Assembly (NCBI RefSeq): GCF_013415845.1
Contig: NZ_CP058907.1
Coordinates: forward strand, 3,286,001 to 3,350,000
Length of the DNA: 64,000 bases
Source of the DNA: Rhodopseudomonas palustris
GTDB taxonomy: Bacteria > Pseudomonadota > Alphaproteobacteria > Rhizobiales > Xanthobacteraceae
Direction of reading: 5' to 3'
Position 1 is the stretch's first letter, and each line of letters opens with the position of its first letter. The notes beneath the pieces are model-generated. The model worked only from the letters and a program-made list of their open reading frames with translations. It made no database searches and was not told the DNA's origin. The translations under genes were made by a program, and so were the position numbers. This document shows positions 63,086-64,000 of this stretch, one piece after another.

Positions 63086-63535
63086 TCAGGCGCCGCCGGA
63101 CGCTGCGCCGCCCCTGCCGATCCCGGCAATGATCAGCAGTCCGCCAATCAGCGACAGGCTCTTCAGCGCGACCGCCAGATTGGCCTGAGCATCCGCACCC
63201 GTCTGATTCCAGAAATCGTGGAAGTAATAGGTCCCGATCGCTACGAACACGATCAGCACCAGCGCGCAGAACCGCGCACCGAAGTTCAGCGCGATCAGCA
63301 AGCCGCACAACAGTTCGATGCCGCCCGCCGCCAGCGCCAGCATCTGGGCGAATGGCATTCCGGCCGCCTGCTCGAGCTGCGTCGTATAGGTGGCCAGCAT
63401 CTCGGGCACGACGAACTTGCCGGCCGCCTGGGTGGTCGCAGGCAGATCGAGCAGTTTGGATGCGCCGGAGTAGATGAACAGGATGGAGAACAGAAAGCGC
63501 CCGAGTGCAATCAAGGCCGGCATATGCATCCCCAT
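63086..63535 (-). CDS. DoxX-family membrane protein
   Basis: A 149-residue protein with four hydrophobic helices (LIALGRFLFSILFIYSGASKLLDL, MLALAAGGIELLCGLLIALN, FCALVLIVFVAIGTYYF, LSLIGGLLIIAGIG). The helix-1 motif FIxSGxxKL and the GGIE(L/I) motif match DoxX. Such proteins act in quinone-related or thiosulfate and oxidative-stress functions. It starts MGMHMPALIALGRF at 63535. Its stop lies four bases from the DHFR-like stop on the other strand. Confidence 0.9.
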   Translation of the reverse strand: MGMHMPALIALGRFLFSILFIYSGASKLLDLPATTQAAGKFVVPEMLATYTTQLEQAAGMPFAQMLALAAGGIELLCGLLIALNFGARFCALVLIVFVAIGTYYFHDFWNQTGADAQANLAVALKSLSLIGGLLIIAGIGRGGAASGGA

Positions 63536-63629
63536 GGACAGCGGCGAATGCGCCGCACCGCGCCGTCAGTATGGGCGCGGTGCATGGGGTTTTCAAACGA
63601 ACAAAAAACGACAGGCCTGACCTGCTGTC

Positions 63630-64000
63630 TCAGGCGAACAGCGTTCCCTGATGCCGGCCCGCCCGCTCCTGCGCCTCGACCACCGCCACCGCGGTCATGT
63701 TGAGGATGCCGCGCGCTGTCGCCGACGGCGTCAGGATGTGCGCCGGCAGCGCCGGGCCGATCAGGATCGGGCCGACAGGCAGCGCCTCGCCCACCACCTT
63801 GATCATCTGATAGGCGACGTTGGCGGTATCGAGATTGGGCATGATCAGCACGTTGGCGACGCCGGTCAGCCGCGAATGCGGCAGGATCATCTGCCGCGAC
63901 GTCTCCGACAGCGCGCTGTCGCCCTGCATCTCGCCGTCGGCTTCGATCTCCGGATGCTTCTCGGCGAGGATCGCGGTGGCGCGGCGCATCTTCAGCGACG
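63630..64000 (-). CDS. NADP-malic enzyme C-terminal (phosphotransacetylase-like) domain, cut by window edge
   Basis: The visible residues are the last about 120 of a MaeB-type malic enzyme, in which a malic-enzyme domain is fused to a phosphotransacetylase-like domain. LPHSRLTGVANVLIMPNLDTANVAYQMIKVVGEALPVGPILIGPALPAHILTPSATARGILNMTAVAVVEAQ is the family's diagnostic end. The domain acts in acetyl-CoA regulation rather than catalysis. The N-terminus lies beyond base 64000. A stand-alone Pta is less likely because of the ARGILNMTAVAVVEAQ tail. Confidence 0.88.
   Translation of the reverse strand, partial: SLKMRRATAILAEKHPEIEADGEMQGDSALSETSRQMILPHSRLTGVANVLIMPNLDTANVAYQMIKVVGEALPVGPILIGPALPAHILTPSATARGILNMTAVAVVEAQERAGRHQGTLFA

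Noticed and set aside
1..64000. CRISPR arrays, tRNA or rRNA genes, insertion-sequence transposases
   Set aside because: Looked for regularly spaced direct repeats, tRNA-like cloverleaf ends, rRNA-like stretches and transposase motifs; none were found by eye.

Overview
The window reads as chromosome of a purple non-sulfur alphaproteobacterium of the Bradyrhizobium/Rhodopseudomonas group, most like Rhodopseudomonas palustris. This rests on the high GC content, the many REP-like GAGCGMAGCGA hairpins between genes, the adenosylcobalamin-dependent ribonucleotide reductase, a porin-signature mini-protein typical of Rhizobiales, and the overall gene repertoire. It is an assignment by recognition, not by database search. 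No rRNA, tRNA, CRISPR array, transposase or prophage structural gene was seen.

Layout. 1-7.2 kb: a partial amidase, a D-2-hydroxyacid dehydrogenase, an EamA exporter and nrdJ, which has a long leader. 7.3-12.5 kb: an accessory patch of lower GC than its surroundings. It holds a 57-aa protein, a tight overlapping three-gene operon (ParA-type ATPase, SIR2-domain protein, SPPY-type DNA methyltransferase), a secreted protein, and an opposite-strand gene with a HEPN-like RX4H motif. REP-like hairpins flank these pieces. This operon is the best candidate for an undescribed system, probably anti-phage or anti-mobile-element defence. 12.7-21.1 kb: a diguanylate cyclase, several small-molecule enzymes (SDR-like protein, hydroxymuconate isomerase, HGGYW hydrolase, GNAT, quinone reductase) and small exported or membrane proteins.

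21.2-27.6 kb: a LysR regulator divergent from dabB-dabA, the proton-coupled inorganic-carbon accumulation pair. These are followed by a short unknown protein and a dihydrodipicolinate-synthase homologue that lacks the Schiff-base lysine. 27.7-40.2 kb: potassium homeostasis. On the minus strand in transcription order: a 27-aa membrane peptide, kdpF, kdpA, kdpB, kdpC, kdpD, kdpE and a ptsN-like EIIA gene; then a two-gene unknown operon (+) and kup. A second kup lies at 50-52 kb.

40.3-46.2 kb: a histidine-kinase fragment, then an RND efflux pump and adaptor with a divergent TetR gene and two palindromic candidate operators. 46.3-64 kb: a second diguanylate cyclase, an aldo/keto reductase, small secreted proteins, a CPBP-family membrane protein, kup, a Sel1-repeat protein, DUF1328, a GNAT, a hotdog thioesterase, an M20 peptidase, CreA, an L,D-transpeptidase, a polysaccharide deacetylase, a DHFR-like protein, DoxX and the C-terminus of a malic enzyme.

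Most very long ORFs opposite nrdJ, kdp, the RND pump and kup are antisense shadows produced by high GC and were left out. Coordinates come from reading the sequence by eye. Start codons were moved where a Shine-Dalgarno match, signal peptide or family start argued for it.
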